Shown piece by piece: positions 1-7,071 of a stretch of DNA of 12,125 nt; positions within the stretch are counted from its first letter, which is position 1; each line of letters starts with the position of its first letter. Source of the stretch: an uncultured Bacteroidales bacterium. Its GTDB lineage: Bacteria; Bacteroidota; Bacteroidia; Bacteroidales; UBA932. The stretch covers positions 1-12,125 of the forward strand of contig CAMOVV010000012.1 in NCBI GenBank assembly GCA_946627685.1, given 5' to 3'. The notes beneath the pieces were generated by a model that worked only from the letters and a program-made list of their open reading frames with translations, had not been told where the DNA came from and searched no databases. The position numbers were made by a program, and so were the translations under genes.

Positions 1-1468
1 TGAACAGATAGCTTTCCAGAACCCTGTTCACAATCATCCCGACGCCTCCTTCCAGGAAGGAGAGGGAACCGATGAGGCGGTCGGCGGCGATGGAGTTTTC
101 CACCTGGCGGAGCTGAAGCTCGAGGGCTATGTCCCTGTCCATCGAGAGCCTGTTGGCCCAGATGTCCACCGTGTCCTGTTCCTTCCGGCTTCCGGTTATC
201 GCGGCGAGGGCTATGAAAGCCGCGCCCGCAAGGACGGCGAACAGCACCCGCATCCTTCTCGAAAAGACGTTCACCCGTATTCCGTGAAGCGTCTCCAGGG
301 AGGTGAAGAACAGGTGGAGAAGAAGGGGTATGGAGAGGAGAAGGGCTATGAATGAGACATATACTACGGCCGTGTAGGGAGTCAGCTCGTTCAGTTTGTA
401 AAGCTCCAGGGTGATGCTGGAGTTCAGGATTATGCTCCGGAAGAGTATGACTCCGAAGGCGATGATTCCGATGATGGCAAGCAGAAACAGGATGGCCGCA
501 ATTCTCGCCCGGGTCGTCTTGTTTTTCCTGAGGATGAAGCGGAAAATCTCGGAGCGGATGATGTAGGTGTAGAGGACGGCGAGGAACAGGGCCAGAATGA
601 CTATGATGGCATAGCCGAGGGAATTCATGAACCAGCCGTCGGCGTAGAGGGAGGGCGAGAAAATCCTGGTGGACCCTTGCAGGGCCCTTCCCCACACGGT
701 CAGGGCCGACATGGACGCGACCAGGGCAAGCATCATTATAAGGTAGCCGCGCAGGGTGGGGCGGCCGCAGAGGATGACAATGGTGGCTATGACATAGCAG
801 AGCAGGGAGAACCACACCAGCACCGAATTGGTGGATGACGGCCGCGAGGAGTACTGTTCGAAGAGGATTTTGAATACGGGCTGTCCCTTCAGTTCCACGA
901 CCGAGCCTCCCGGATAGGAGAGGGGTTCCACGGAAAACTTGCCGTCGAGGTGAAGCCTGGCGTTGCCCACCGTGCCGACGGAGGTGTTGATGATTTCAAG
1001 CCCTCCGATGACCCTGGTCTTGTCCCTTACGGCGCTTCTGGCCAGATACCATTTCGGGCCGAAATTATAGTAGCCGGTCTCCTCGCCCACCGCCGCCAGG
1101 GGAGACAGGATGCTGCCCCTGTTGTTGGAAAGGCGCTCGAACATCAGCTTGTTGCCGATGTCGTCGTTCATCACGGTGAACTGGTTGTTCCATGATTTCA
1201 GGGTGTCGTCCACATAGCGGTAGATGACTATGTCGGAAGGGACGTCGCCCATGTCGAGCCACTGGTCCGGCTCGCAGGAGAGGGCCTTTTCCATGAAGGA
1301 GTCCAGGACGGCCATCCTCTTTTCGACTTCCCGTCCTGTGCGCTGGGCGGCTGTCTCCGTGGAACGGGGGCTGTGGCTGAAGGAGAGCGCTCCGGCAAGG
1401 AAGAGGGCCGCTGCCGCCATGAGAACCGCTCCGGTGAGATCGCTTATTTTGAACTTCCTTTTATTCAT
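1..1468 (-). CDS. Multi-spanning membrane sensor protein, probable N-terminal half of a histidine kinase (partial, C-terminus outside window)
   Basis: The frame is open from the ATG at 1468 to base 1, giving 489 visible residues. I see a signal-anchor at residues 12-30, a large extracytoplasmic domain at about 31-213, then six hydrophobic helices at about 216-235, 243-262, 281-305, 321-343, 365-390 and 406-425. The short loops after helices 2, 4 and 6 are rich in Arg/Lys, so they are cytoplasmic, and residues from 426 on lie outside again. This layout, plus the charged stretch around 430-460 (SMDRDIALELQLRQVE), resembles large Bacteroidetes sensor kinases with two extracytoplasmic regions before HAMP and kinase domains. 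No kinase motif is inside the window, so the kinase call is inference. The start overlaps the end of rlmH by 8 bases, suggesting translational coupling. It could instead be another polytopic envelope protein. Confidence 0.6.
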   Translation of the reverse strand, partial: MNKRKFKISDLTGAVLMAAAALFLAGALSFSHSPRSTETAAQRTGREVEKRMAVLDSFMEKALSCEPDQWLDMGDVPSDIVIYRYVDDTLKSWNNQFTVMNDDIGNKLMFERLSNNRGSILSPLAAVGEETGYYNFGPKWYLARSAVRDKTRVIGGLEIINTSVGTVGNARLHLDGKFSVEPLSYPGGSVVELKGQPVFKILFEQYSSRPSSTNSVLVWFSLLCYVIATIVILCGRPTLRGYLIMMLALVASMSALTVWGRALQGSTRIFSPSLYADGWFMNSLGYAIIVILALFLAVLYTYIIRSEIFRFILRKNKTTRARIAAILFLLAIIGIIAFGVILFRSIILNSSITLELYKLNELTPYTAVVYVSFIALLLSIPLLLHLFFTSLETLHGIRVNVFSRRMRVLFAVLAGAAFIALAAITGSRKEQDTVDIWANRLSMDRDIALELQLRQVENSIAADRLIGSLSFLEGGVGMIVNRVLESYLF

Positions 1469-1934
1469 GGTGGTACGGTTCTCCTTTTATTATAGTGAAG
1501 GCGCGGTAAAGCTGTTCCGCGAAAACGGTCCTGACCATCTGGTGGGAGAAGGTCATCTTGGAGAGGGATAGTTTTTCATCGGCCCTGTCGTACACCGCCT
1601 TGGAAAAGCCGTAGGCTCCGCCGATTACGAAGACAAGGCCTGCGGAGGACCTGGACATGAAGGCTTCCAGGCGGGTTGCGAACTCCACCGACCTGTACTC
1701 TTTCCCCCTTTCATCCAGAAGGATGACGTGGTCCCCCTTACCTATGTTTTTAAGAATGGCCTCGCCCTCCCTGTCCTTGATCTGCTCTTTCGACAGGGCG
1801 GACACCCCCCTCAGCTGGGGGAGTTCCATGATGCTGAACGGGACATAATGTTCCAGCCGGGACCTGTAGAGTTCCAGGCCCTGCCTGACCCAGTCAACGT
1901 CCGTCCGGCCGACTGTCAAGAGAGTTATTTTCAT
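1461..1934 (-). CDS. rlmH: 23S rRNA (pseudouridine-1915 N3) methyltransferase RlmH
   Basis: 157 residues, the normal length of this SPOUT-class methyltransferase. The family uses S-adenosylmethionine to methylate pseudouridine 1915 in helix 69 of 23S rRNA, acting late on assembled 70S ribosomes. Family signatures are all visible: LLDERGKEYRS at 72-82, the knotted SAM-binding segment FVIGGAYGF at 102-110, SKMTFSHQMVR at 125-135, and the C-terminal YHHE at 154-157 needed for catalysis. The ATG at 1934 gives the typical MKITLLTVG beginning. Upstream on the minus strand is a TATTTTTG box with a weak -33 partner. The gene reads into the downstream membrane-protein gene with an 8-base overlap. Confidence 0.97.
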   Translation of the reverse strand: MKITLLTVGRTDVDWVRQGLELYRSRLEHYVPFSIMELPQLRGVSALSKEQIKDREGEAILKNIGKGDHVILLDERGKEYRSVEFATRLEAFMSRSSAGLVFVIGGAYGFSKAVYDRADEKLSLSKMTFSHQMVRTVFAEQLYRAFTIIKGEPYHHE

Positions 1935-1941
1935 ACGTAGG

Positions 1942-1973
1942 CAAAAATACTAAAGTGGCTCGGTATTTGCAAT
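1942..1973 (-). promoter_or_regulatory. Bacteroidetes-type promoter for rlmH
   Basis: On the minus strand TATTTTTG at 1949-1942 matches the Bacteroidetes -7 consensus TAnnTTTG. ATTG at 1973-1970, 20 bases upstream, is a three-of-four match to the -33 TTTG box. The -7 box ends 7 bases before the rlmH ATG, so transcription would start almost at the start codon, giving a very short leader or none. I found no comparably good box for the divergent DUF4783 gene in the same 54-base spacer. Confidence 0.5.
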
Positions 1974-1988
1974 AAAAAACCCTTTGTC

Positions 1989-2396
1989 ATGAGGACATTG
2001 GCAAAGATAATATCCGTTTTCCTTCTTATGGCCGCTTCCGTGGGAGCCAAGGCCCAGAGCGGCGATTACGATGTCTTCATACCTATTGCCAAATACATTG
2101 CCCGCGGAGATGCGGAAAGGCTTTCCGCCTGGTTTGCCGACAATCTCGAGGTCACCGTCCTCACCGACACCAACGACTCCAGCAAGAACCAGGTGCGCCA
2201 GATTCTTAAGGCTTTCTTCGAATCCCACACCCCGAGGTCCTTCGACATCACCCACACGGCGGGACGTTCCAACATGAAATATGCCCTGGGCGTGCTCAGC
2301 GCCGGCGGCGAAGAATACAACGTCACCATCTTCGTCTGCTACAGTCCGGGAGGCTACAAAATCCAGCAGATAAAAATCGACCGCCCCATCCGCTGA
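1989..2396 (+). CDS. Exported DUF4783-type protein
   Basis: 135 residues. A signal peptide is clear: MRTLAK, a hydrophobic stretch at 7-18, and an AKA|Q cleavage site after residue 22, so the mature protein should be periplasmic. The mature part (IPIAKYIARGDAERLSAWF at about 31-49, QILKAFFESH at about 71-80, and the YKIQQIKID end) resembles the Bacteroidetes family DUF4783, a small NTF2-like fold of unknown role. As I remember it, this family is often found next to rlmH and nadC in Bacteroidales; rlmH is here, divergent across 54 bases, and nadC is not in view. It ends convergently with der, 19 bases away. No catalytic residues can be named, and the function is unknown. Confidence 0.8.
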   Translation: MRTLAKIISVFLLMAASVGAKAQSGDYDVFIPIAKYIARGDAERLSAWFADNLEVTVLTDTNDSSKNQVRQILKAFFESHTPRSFDITHTAGRSNMKYALGVLSAGGEEYNVTIFVCYSPGGYKIQQIKIDRPIR

Positions 2397-2415
2397 CGGG
2401 GTGTTTCCGCGGTTC

Positions 2416-3723
2416 CTATTTCGCTCTCATGAAGACCGACACGGGACAGCCGGTGAGGTCGAAGTGCTCGCGCAGCTTGTTCTCAAGGAAGCGTTTGTAG
2501 GGGTCCTTGACGTACTGGGGGAGGTTGCAGAAGAACGCGAAGGCGGGGAAGGCCGTGGGAAGCTGGGTGATATACTTGATTTTCACGTATTTCCCCTTCC
2601 ATGCGGGAGGAGGGAAACTCTCAATCTCGGGGAGCAGGGCTTCGTTGAGGCGGGCGGTGGGAATCCTCCTGGAGTAGTTCTCCGCCACGTGGGCCGCCGC
2701 GTCCAGCACATCCATCACCCTCTGCATTCCTGTCACGGAAGTGAATATGATGGGAATGTCGCTGAAGGGCTTCAGCCTCTCGGTGAGGGAGAGGGTGTAT
2801 TTGCGCATGGTGTTGCTGTCCTTTTCGAAAAGGTCCCATTTGTTCACCACCAGCACGCAGCCCTTGCGGTTGCGCTGGATGAGGTTGAAGATGTTCATGT
2901 CCTGCGACTCCATTCCGGTGCGGGCGTCTATCATGAGGATGCAGACGTCGGAGTGTTCGATGGCCCTTATGGAGCGCATGACGGAATAGAATTCCAGGTC
3001 TTCGTTCACCTTTCCCTTCTTGCGGATGCCGGCCGTGTCCACGAGCATGAATTCGTGGCCGAACTTGTTGTAGCGGGTGGAGATGGAATCCCTCGTGGTG
3101 CCCGCCACCGGGGTGACGATGTTCCTGTCCTGGCCGAGGAGGGCGTTGGTGAGGGAGGACTTGCCCACGTTGGGACGGCCCACGATGGCTATCCTGGGCA
3201 CTCCGGCATGTCCTTCGTCCTGGTCTTCCTCTTCGGGAAGAAGCCTCATGATTTCGTCCAGAAGGTCTCCCGTGCCGCTGCCGTTGGCGGCGGAAACGGC
3301 CCAGATTTCGCCGAGGCCGAGGGAGTAGAACTGGTAGGCGTCGAACATTTTGGCCCCGCTGTCCACCTTGTTCACGCAGAGGACCACGGGCTTGCGGCTT
3401 TTGCGGAGCATGTCGGCGATTTCGGCGTCATAGTCCGTCACTCCCGTGGCGGCTTCCACCATGAAAAGGACAAGGTCGGCCTCTTCCACGGCAATCGACA
3501 CCTGGCGGCGGATGGCCTGCTCGAAAACGTCGTCCGAGTTGGTCGTCCATCCTCCCGTGTCCACCACGGAAAATTCCCGTCCGCACCACTCGCATTTGCC
3601 GTAGTGGCGGTCCCTGGTCACGCCCGCAGTCTCATCGACTATGGCCTGACGCATTCCTACAAGTCTGTTGAACAGTGTGGATTTGCCCACATTGGGCCTT
3701 CCAACGATGGCTACAAGGCTCAT
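2416..3723 (-). CDS. der: Ribosome-assembly GTPase Der (EngA)
   Basis: 435 residues, full length for Der. It has the hallmark tandem GTPase domains. Domain 1 shows GRPNVGKS at 8-15, DTGG at 55-58 and NKVD at 118-121. Domain 2 shows GRPNVGKS at 182-189, DTAG at 229-232 and NKWD at 294-297, followed by a C-terminal KH-like domain. Der binds the 50S precursor and is normally essential for large-subunit maturation. The acidic linker between the domains ([10 protein letters not shown], 161-170) is usual. It is the last gene of the leftward engB-prs-orf90-der operon. Its ATG lies 5 bases after the stop of the small membrane protein, so it is almost certainly cotranscribed. It ends with TAG and converges on the DUF4783 gene. 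Confidence 0.98.
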   Translation of the reverse strand: MSLVAIVGRPNVGKSTLFNRLVGMRQAIVDETAGVTRDRHYGKCEWCGREFSVVDTGGWTTNSDDVFEQAIRRQVSIAVEEADLVLFMVEAATGVTDYDAEIADMLRKSRKPVVLCVNKVDSGAKMFDAYQFYSLGLGEIWAVSAANGSGTGDLLDEIMRLLPEEEDQDEGHAGVPRIAIVGRPNVGKSSLTNALLGQDRNIVTPVAGTTRDSISTRYNKFGHEFMLVDTAGIRKKGKVNEDLEFYSVMRSIRAIEHSDVCILMIDARTGMESQDMNIFNLIQRNRKGCVLVVNKWDLFEKDSNTMRKYTLSLTERLKPFSDIPIIFTSVTGMQRVMDVLDAAAHVAENYSRRIPTARLNEALLPEIESFPPPAWKGKYVKIKYITQLPTAFPAFAFFCNLPQYVKDPYKRFLENKLREHFDLTGCPVSVFMRAK

Positions 3724-3728
3724 TTCTC

Positions 3729-4001
3729 TTATTTTTTATTTTTCTCAAAAGGGAAGAACCCGCAGCCTTCACAGGCGGCGGAGTAATCTCCCGAACATTC
3801 CAGGCTCTTTCTCAACCCGGGATTTTTTCTTCCGATGACGTCCTCGTCATCTTTCATGCAGCGGATGCCCCTCTTGCGCATTTCCTCGTTGGACCCCACG
3901 TCGGTCTGGGGGAATTTCCCGTCCTTGCGGAAAAGGATTCCCACGCACATCAGCGCGGTGCAGATGGCGACAAGGAGTATTGCTGCGAGGAAGGTTTTCA
4001 C
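3729..4001 (-). CDS. Small single-pass membrane protein with four soluble-domain cysteines (NqrM-like, unproven)
   Basis: 90 residues from a GTG start at 4001. Residues 3-23 form one hydrophobic helix, followed by a basic FRKDGKF turn, so the C-terminal part is probably cytoplasmic. The middle ([19 protein letters not shown], 30-48) resembles, from memory, short Bacteroidetes membrane proteins with an N-terminal helix and an M/LRKRGI.C motif. Cysteines at 48, 69, 77 and 80 (the last two as CEGC) sit outside the membrane, and Cys14 and Cys19 are within it. One N-terminal helix followed by clustered cysteines recalls NqrM, the iron-delivery factor of Na+-translocating NADH:quinone reductase, but I see no clear sequence match and no nqr genes here. 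It lies 9 bases after prs and 5 before der. The prs stop TAG is in the same frame, four codons before the GTG. Real gene likely; function unknown. Confidence 0.75.
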   Translation of the reverse strand: MKTFLAAILLVAICTALMCVGILFRKDGKFPQTDVGSNEEMRKRGIRCMKDDEDVIGRKNPGLRKSLECSGDYSAACEGCGFFPFEKNKK

Positions 4002-4010
4002 AATCAGGGA

Positions 4011-4979
4011 CTAATATATAAATTCCGAACTTATCGGTTCGTAGTTGTAAACTTTGTTTATGATTCTTGCGAAGACCTCGGACATGCTCACCACCTTGAT
4101 TTTGCTCTTGTCCACGGACGGGTCCTGGGTGAGGGGAATCGTGTCGGTGACATAGACGGCGGAAAGGGGAGAGGCGTTGATGTTGTCGTAGGCCTTGCCG
4201 GAAAGGACGGCATGGGTGGCGCAGGCCCTGACGCTGAGGGCTCCGCGTTCCATCAGGAGGCTGGCGGCCTTGCAGAGGGTGCCGGCGGTGTCGATCATGT
4301 CATCGACGATGACCACGTTCTTCCCTTCGACGTCGCCGATCGCCGTCATGGAGGCCACCACGTTGGCCCTTTCGCGGGATTTGTGGCAGATGATGACGGG
4401 GCGTGCGAGCGCCTTGGCATAGGTGTTGGCCCTCTTTGCTCCGCCCATGTCGGGGGCGGCTATCGCGAGATTCGGTATCTTGAGGTCCTTCAAGTAGGGG
4501 ATGAAAACCTTGCTGGAATAGACGTGGTCCACGGGGATGTCGAAAAAGCCCTGAATCTGGTCGGCGTGCAGGTCGCAGGTCATGACCCTGTCCACTCCGG
4601 CCGCCTGAAGGAGATTGGCTACCAGCTTGGCGCCGATGGACACCCTGGGCCTGTCCTTGCGGTCCTGTCTCGCCCATCCGAAATAGGGTATGACGGCTAT
4701 CACCTTGTCGGCCGAGGCCCTCTTCGCCGCATCGATGGAAAGGAGGAGCTCCATCAGGTTGTCCGCCGAAGGGAAGGTGGACTGGATGATGAAGACCTTG
4801 GCTCCCCGGACACTGTCGGAATAGGAGGGCTGGAACTCACCGTCGCTGAACATGGTGACTTCCATCTTTCCAAGTTCAATATCCTCTCCGCTGTCTTTGA
4901 GGTGGGAGACCACCTTCTCCGCGAAGTCCCTGGAGGCCCTGCAAGCGAAGATTTCCATTTTGCTGTTTTCTGCTACCAT
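4011..4979 (-). CDS. prs: Ribose-phosphate pyrophosphokinase (PRPP synthase)
   Basis: 322 residues, close to the usual 310-320 of class I enzymes. It makes phosphoribosyl pyrophosphate from ribose 5-phosphate and ATP, feeding purine, pyrimidine, NAD, histidine and tryptophan synthesis in the cytosol. Visible signatures are FSDGEF at 44-49, the ATP-binding loop GWARQDRK at 101-108, the metal-binding DLHADQIQGFF at 136-146, and the PRPP/ribose-phosphate loop VVIVDDMIDTAGT at 222-234. The C-terminus is a few residues longer than typical. The ATG at 4979 is preferred because the family begins with only a few residues before the first strand (MEIFACRAS, 8-16). It is the second gene of the engB operon, 30 bases after engB, with no promoter box in that gap. 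Confidence 0.97.
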   Translation of the reverse strand: MVAENSKMEIFACRASRDFAEKVVSHLKDSGEDIELGKMEVTMFSDGEFQPSYSDSVRGAKVFIIQSTFPSADNLMELLLSIDAAKRASADKVIAVIPYFGWARQDRKDRPRVSIGAKLVANLLQAAGVDRVMTCDLHADQIQGFFDIPVDHVYSSKVFIPYLKDLKIPNLAIAAPDMGGAKRANTYAKALARPVIICHKSRERANVVASMTAIGDVEGKNVVIVDDMIDTAGTLCKAASLLMERGALSVRACATHAVLSGKAYDNINASPLSAVYVTDTIPLTQDPSVDKSKIKVVSMSEVFARIINKVYNYEPISSEFIY

Positions 4980-5009
4980 GATTTTAGTTGATTATGCCTA
5001 GATTAGAAA

Positions 5010-5618
5010 TTATCCTTCATTGTTCAGGGATTCAATCACTTCCCCTATATATCCGAGGATTTCCTCCCTGCCCGCGCCCGTTTTCGCGCTGCTGGCGAAC
5101 ATCGGGGGGAACTCCTCCCACCACTGCGAAAGTATCTCCTTGTCCCTCTCTATCTGCGCCGCAAGGGCGTTGGGCCCGAGCTTGTCCCCCTTTGTGAAGA
5201 TGATGGCGCAGGGAACGCCCCTCTCTCCCAGGCCCGCGAGGAAATCCGTGTCTATCTTCCCGATGTCGTGCCTCGAATCCACGAGGACGAAAAGCAGGAC
5301 GAGGTCTTCCGAGTTGTCGATATAGTCCCCGATGACCCTGGAAATCTCGGCCCTGTCCTTGTCGGAGGCCTTGGCGTAGCCGTATCCCGGAAGGTCCACG
5401 AGGTACCAGCTGTCGTTGATGAGGAAGTGGTTCACGAGGCGGGTCTTTCCCGGGGTGCCCGACGTCTTGGCCAACGACGAATTGCCGCAGAGCATGTTGA
5501 TGAGGGAGGATTTTCCCACGTTGGAGCGGCCGATGAAGGCAAATTCAGGCAGTTTCCTGCCTTTCCTTCCTGCTGTTCTTGTACTGCTGCTCCAGAACCG
5601 GGCGTCTTTGATTTTCAT
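5010..5618 (-). CDS. engB: Ribosome-biogenesis GTP-binding protein EngB (YihA/YsxC)
   Basis: 202 residues, the normal size. It is a single TRAFAC GTPase domain with G1 GRSNVGKS at 30-37, G2 SGTPGKTR at 53-60, G3 DLPGYG at 75-80 (typical of the EngB family), G4 TKGD at 142-145, and G5 SSAKTGAG at 176-183. The family acts in late 50S subunit assembly and is essential in many bacteria. The ATG at 5618 gives the usual short lead (MKIKDARF) into the G1 strand. It heads the leftward operon ending in der and has a well-formed promoter just upstream, interleaved with that of the divergent xseA. Confidence 0.97.
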   Translation of the reverse strand: MKIKDARFWSSSTRTAGRKGRKLPEFAFIGRSNVGKSSLINMLCGNSSLAKTSGTPGKTRLVNHFLINDSWYLVDLPGYGYAKASDKDRAEISRVIGDYIDNSEDLVLLFVLVDSRHDIGKIDTDFLAGLGERGVPCAIIFTKGDKLGPNALAAQIERDKEILSQWWEEFPPMFASSAKTGAGREEILGYIGEVIESLNNEG

Positions 5619-5637
5619 ATCGTGGAAAAATGCACCA

Positions 5638-5669
5638 CAAAGATAGTATTTTTAGTTATATTTGCCAAA
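5638..5669 (-). promoter_or_regulatory. Bacteroidetes-type promoter for the engB-prs-orf90-der operon
   Basis: On the minus strand TTTG at 5669-5666 and TATCTTTG at 5645-5638 are separated by 20 bases. They match the -33 TTTG and -7 TAnnTTTG boxes exactly. The -7 box lies 19 bases before the engB ATG, leaving a leader of roughly a dozen bases. The region between the boxes is AT-rich. This is the best promoter match in the window. Confidence 0.65.
5657..5664 (+). promoter_or_regulatory. -7 box for the xseA-xseB-glgB operon
   Basis: TATATTTG matches TAnnTTTG. It lies 21 bases before the chosen xseA ATG, implying a leader of about 15 bases. I see no TTTG at the expected -33 distance (about 5633-5637), so the promoter is weaker or relies on something else. 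It lies between the two boxes of the opposing engB promoter, so the two polymerases would compete for the same DNA. Confidence 0.45.
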
Positions 5670-5685
5670 GAGGAATAACTCTGTC

Positions 5686-6879
5686 ATGGAGAATGAAGGC
5701 TATATAGATTTAAAGACCCTCCAGCTGCTCGCCAAGTCGGCTCTGGAGGAGGCTTTTCCGGGGAGGTTGTGGCTCAGGGCCGAAGTGGTGTCCGTCAGCG
5801 TAAAGCCTAACGGACATTGTTATATGGAGCTGTCCCAGAGCGAGAAAGGGATGATTGTGGCCAAGGCCAGGGCCGTGGTCTGGAAAAGCCGGTGGCCCAT
5901 GCTGTCGGCATTCTTCGAGTCGGTGGCAGGCTGCCCGATTGCCGCGGGGATAGAGATTCTCGCGCAGGTCCAGGTGACCTACAGCGAGATATGGGGTTTT
6001 TCCCTCAACATAGACGACATCAATCCTGAATTTACCCTCGGCGACAGGGAAAAGACCCGGAGGGAGACCATAAAAAGGCTTGAAGACGAGGGGCTTATGG
6101 ACCTTCAGAAAGAGCTTGTCCTCCCGGATTTGCCCTACCGCCTGGCCATTGTGTCGGCGACGGGGGCCGCAGGACTCGGGGACTTTCTGGACCATCTCCA
6201 TGGCAACGCCTTCGGCTTCAAGTACAAGACCGTGCTTTACGAGGCCGCGATGCAGGGCCGGGACGCCCCGGAAAGCATTGCCGCCGCCCTTGACGAGGCG
6301 CAGGGGAGCGGGGAGAAATACGATGCCGTCCTCGTGCTTCGCGGCGGCGGGTCGGAACTGGACCTCGCCTGTTTTGACGAGTACGACCTTTGCGCGGCCA
6401 TAGCCTCCTGTCCCTTCCCCGTTCTCACCGCGATAGGCCACGAGAGGGACTATCACGTTGCGGACATGGTGGCCAACGCCTTCGTCAAGACCCCTACGGC
6501 CCTGGCTGACATGCTCGTGGATATGACGGCCGCCGAAGACGCGCGGATAGACTCTTTCCGCTCCCGCCTTTCCCTGGCCTTCACTTCCAGGGTCCATTCC
6601 CTTTCGGCTGCGACAGACGCCCTGGGGATGAGGATAAGGTCGTCGGCTTCGGGGAGGGTGGAGGCCGCGGAGGCCGCGGTAAGGCTCCTGGAGACGAAAA
6701 TCGCCGCCCTGGACCCCCGCAATGTGCTGAAAAGAGGTTTTTCCCTAGCCCTGGACGGGAATGGGGTCAGGCTGAAGTCGGCGCTGGATGTAAGCCCGGG
6801 CGGGAAGGTCCGCGTGGTTTTCGCCGACGGTACCGTGGGCGCCAGGGTTGAGGAAGTGATCAAGGAAAATCAGACGTAA
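5686..6879 (+). CDS. xseA: Exodeoxyribonuclease VII large subunit
   Basis: 397 residues from the ATG at 5686. The large subunit carries the catalytic domain of exonuclease VII, which degrades single-stranded DNA from both ends into oligonucleotides. It has an N-terminal OB-fold (about 1-105), then the family core with RLAIVSATGAAGLGDF at about 146-161, RGGGSELDL at 219-227, and GHERDYHVADMVAN at 251-264 followed by TPTALADML. A helical C-terminal region ends the protein, shorter than in E. coli (456 residues). An in-frame TTG at 5662 would add eight residues, but it sits inside the promoter -7 box, so the ATG is the better start. xseB follows 9 bases later. Confidence 0.95.
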   Translation: MENEGYIDLKTLQLLAKSALEEAFPGRLWLRAEVVSVSVKPNGHCYMELSQSEKGMIVAKARAVVWKSRWPMLSAFFESVAGCPIAAGIEILAQVQVTYSEIWGFSLNIDDINPEFTLGDREKTRRETIKRLEDEGLMDLQKELVLPDLPYRLAIVSATGAAGLGDFLDHLHGNAFGFKYKTVLYEAAMQGRDAPESIAAALDEAQGSGEKYDAVLVLRGGGSELDLACFDEYDLCAAIASCPFPVLTAIGHERDYHVADMVANAFVKTPTALADMLVDMTAAEDARIDSFRSRLSLAFTSRVHSLSAATDALGMRIRSSASGRVEAAEAAVRLLETKIAALDPRNVLKRGFSLALDGNGVRLKSALDVSPGGKVRVVFADGTVGARVEEVIKENQT

Positions 6880-6888
6880 AATATAACT

Positions 6889-7071
6889 ATGGAAAAGTTT
6901 GACTATACGAAAGCGATGCAGGAGCTGGAAAGCATCGCGCAGAGGGTCGAGGACCCGAAGACGAGCCTTGATGACATAGGGGCTCTCGTGAAACGCTCCG
7001 CGGAGCTCGTGAAGTCCTGCAAGGAGTACCTCAGGACGGTCAGGGAAGATTTGGAAAAGGAGGGGGCATGA
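6889..7071 (+). CDS. xseB: Exodeoxyribonuclease VII small subunit
   Basis: 60 residues, short but typical for Bacteroidetes XseB. The sequence predicts two helices forming a coiled hairpin: FDYTKAMQELESIAQRVE at 4-21, then LDDIGALVKRSAELVKSC at about 27-44. This matches the family pattern of an F-x-x-A-x-x-x-L-E start and a central S-L-D. XseB proteins bind the C-terminal helices of XseA to form the active complex. Its position directly after xseA supports the call. Its stop overlaps the glgB start as ATGA, and its last codons (Lys-Glu-Gly) provide a Shine-Dalgarno-like AGGAGG. Confidence 0.93.
   Translation: MEKFDYTKAMQELESIAQRVEDPKTSLDDIGALVKRSAELVKSCKEYLRTVREDLEKEGA
7058..7063 (+). promoter_or_regulatory. 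Shine-Dalgarno-like AGGAGG before glgB
   Basis: AGGAGG lies inside the last codons of xseB, four bases before the glgB ATG. Bacteroidetes seldom use strong Shine-Dalgarno sites, so this one, at an overlapping start, suggests re-initiation. It could also be a by-product of AAG-GAG (Lys-Glu) codons. Confidence 0.4.

Noticed and set aside
1481..1486. Shine-Dalgarno-like AAGGAG before the membrane sensor gene (minus strand)
   Set aside because: The 12-base spacing to the ATG at 1468 is too long for a confident site, and it is explained by Lys-Gly-Glu codons of rlmH.
2382..2403. Possible hairpin terminator between DUF4783 and der (CCCC...GGGG)
   Set aside because: The stem is only about six pairs, including a G-U, with a 10-base loop and no proper T-run on either strand.
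2401..3786. 461-residue plus-strand ORF opposite der
   Set aside because: It is codon-aligned antisense to der, where stops would need TTA, CTA or TCA in the sense gene, codons that GC-rich genes avoid. The product is His/Gly/Val-rich without recognisable motifs, and der is unmistakable.
3675..4991. 438-residue plus-strand ORF opposite prs and the small membrane protein
   Set aside because: It is codon-aligned antisense to prs with the same codon-use explanation. The composition is low-information and no family resemblance is seen.
5662..5685. Upstream TTG start for xseA adding eight residues
   Set aside because: The TTG overlaps the promoter -7 box TATATTTG and would not be on the transcript. 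The ATG at 5686 fits the family better.
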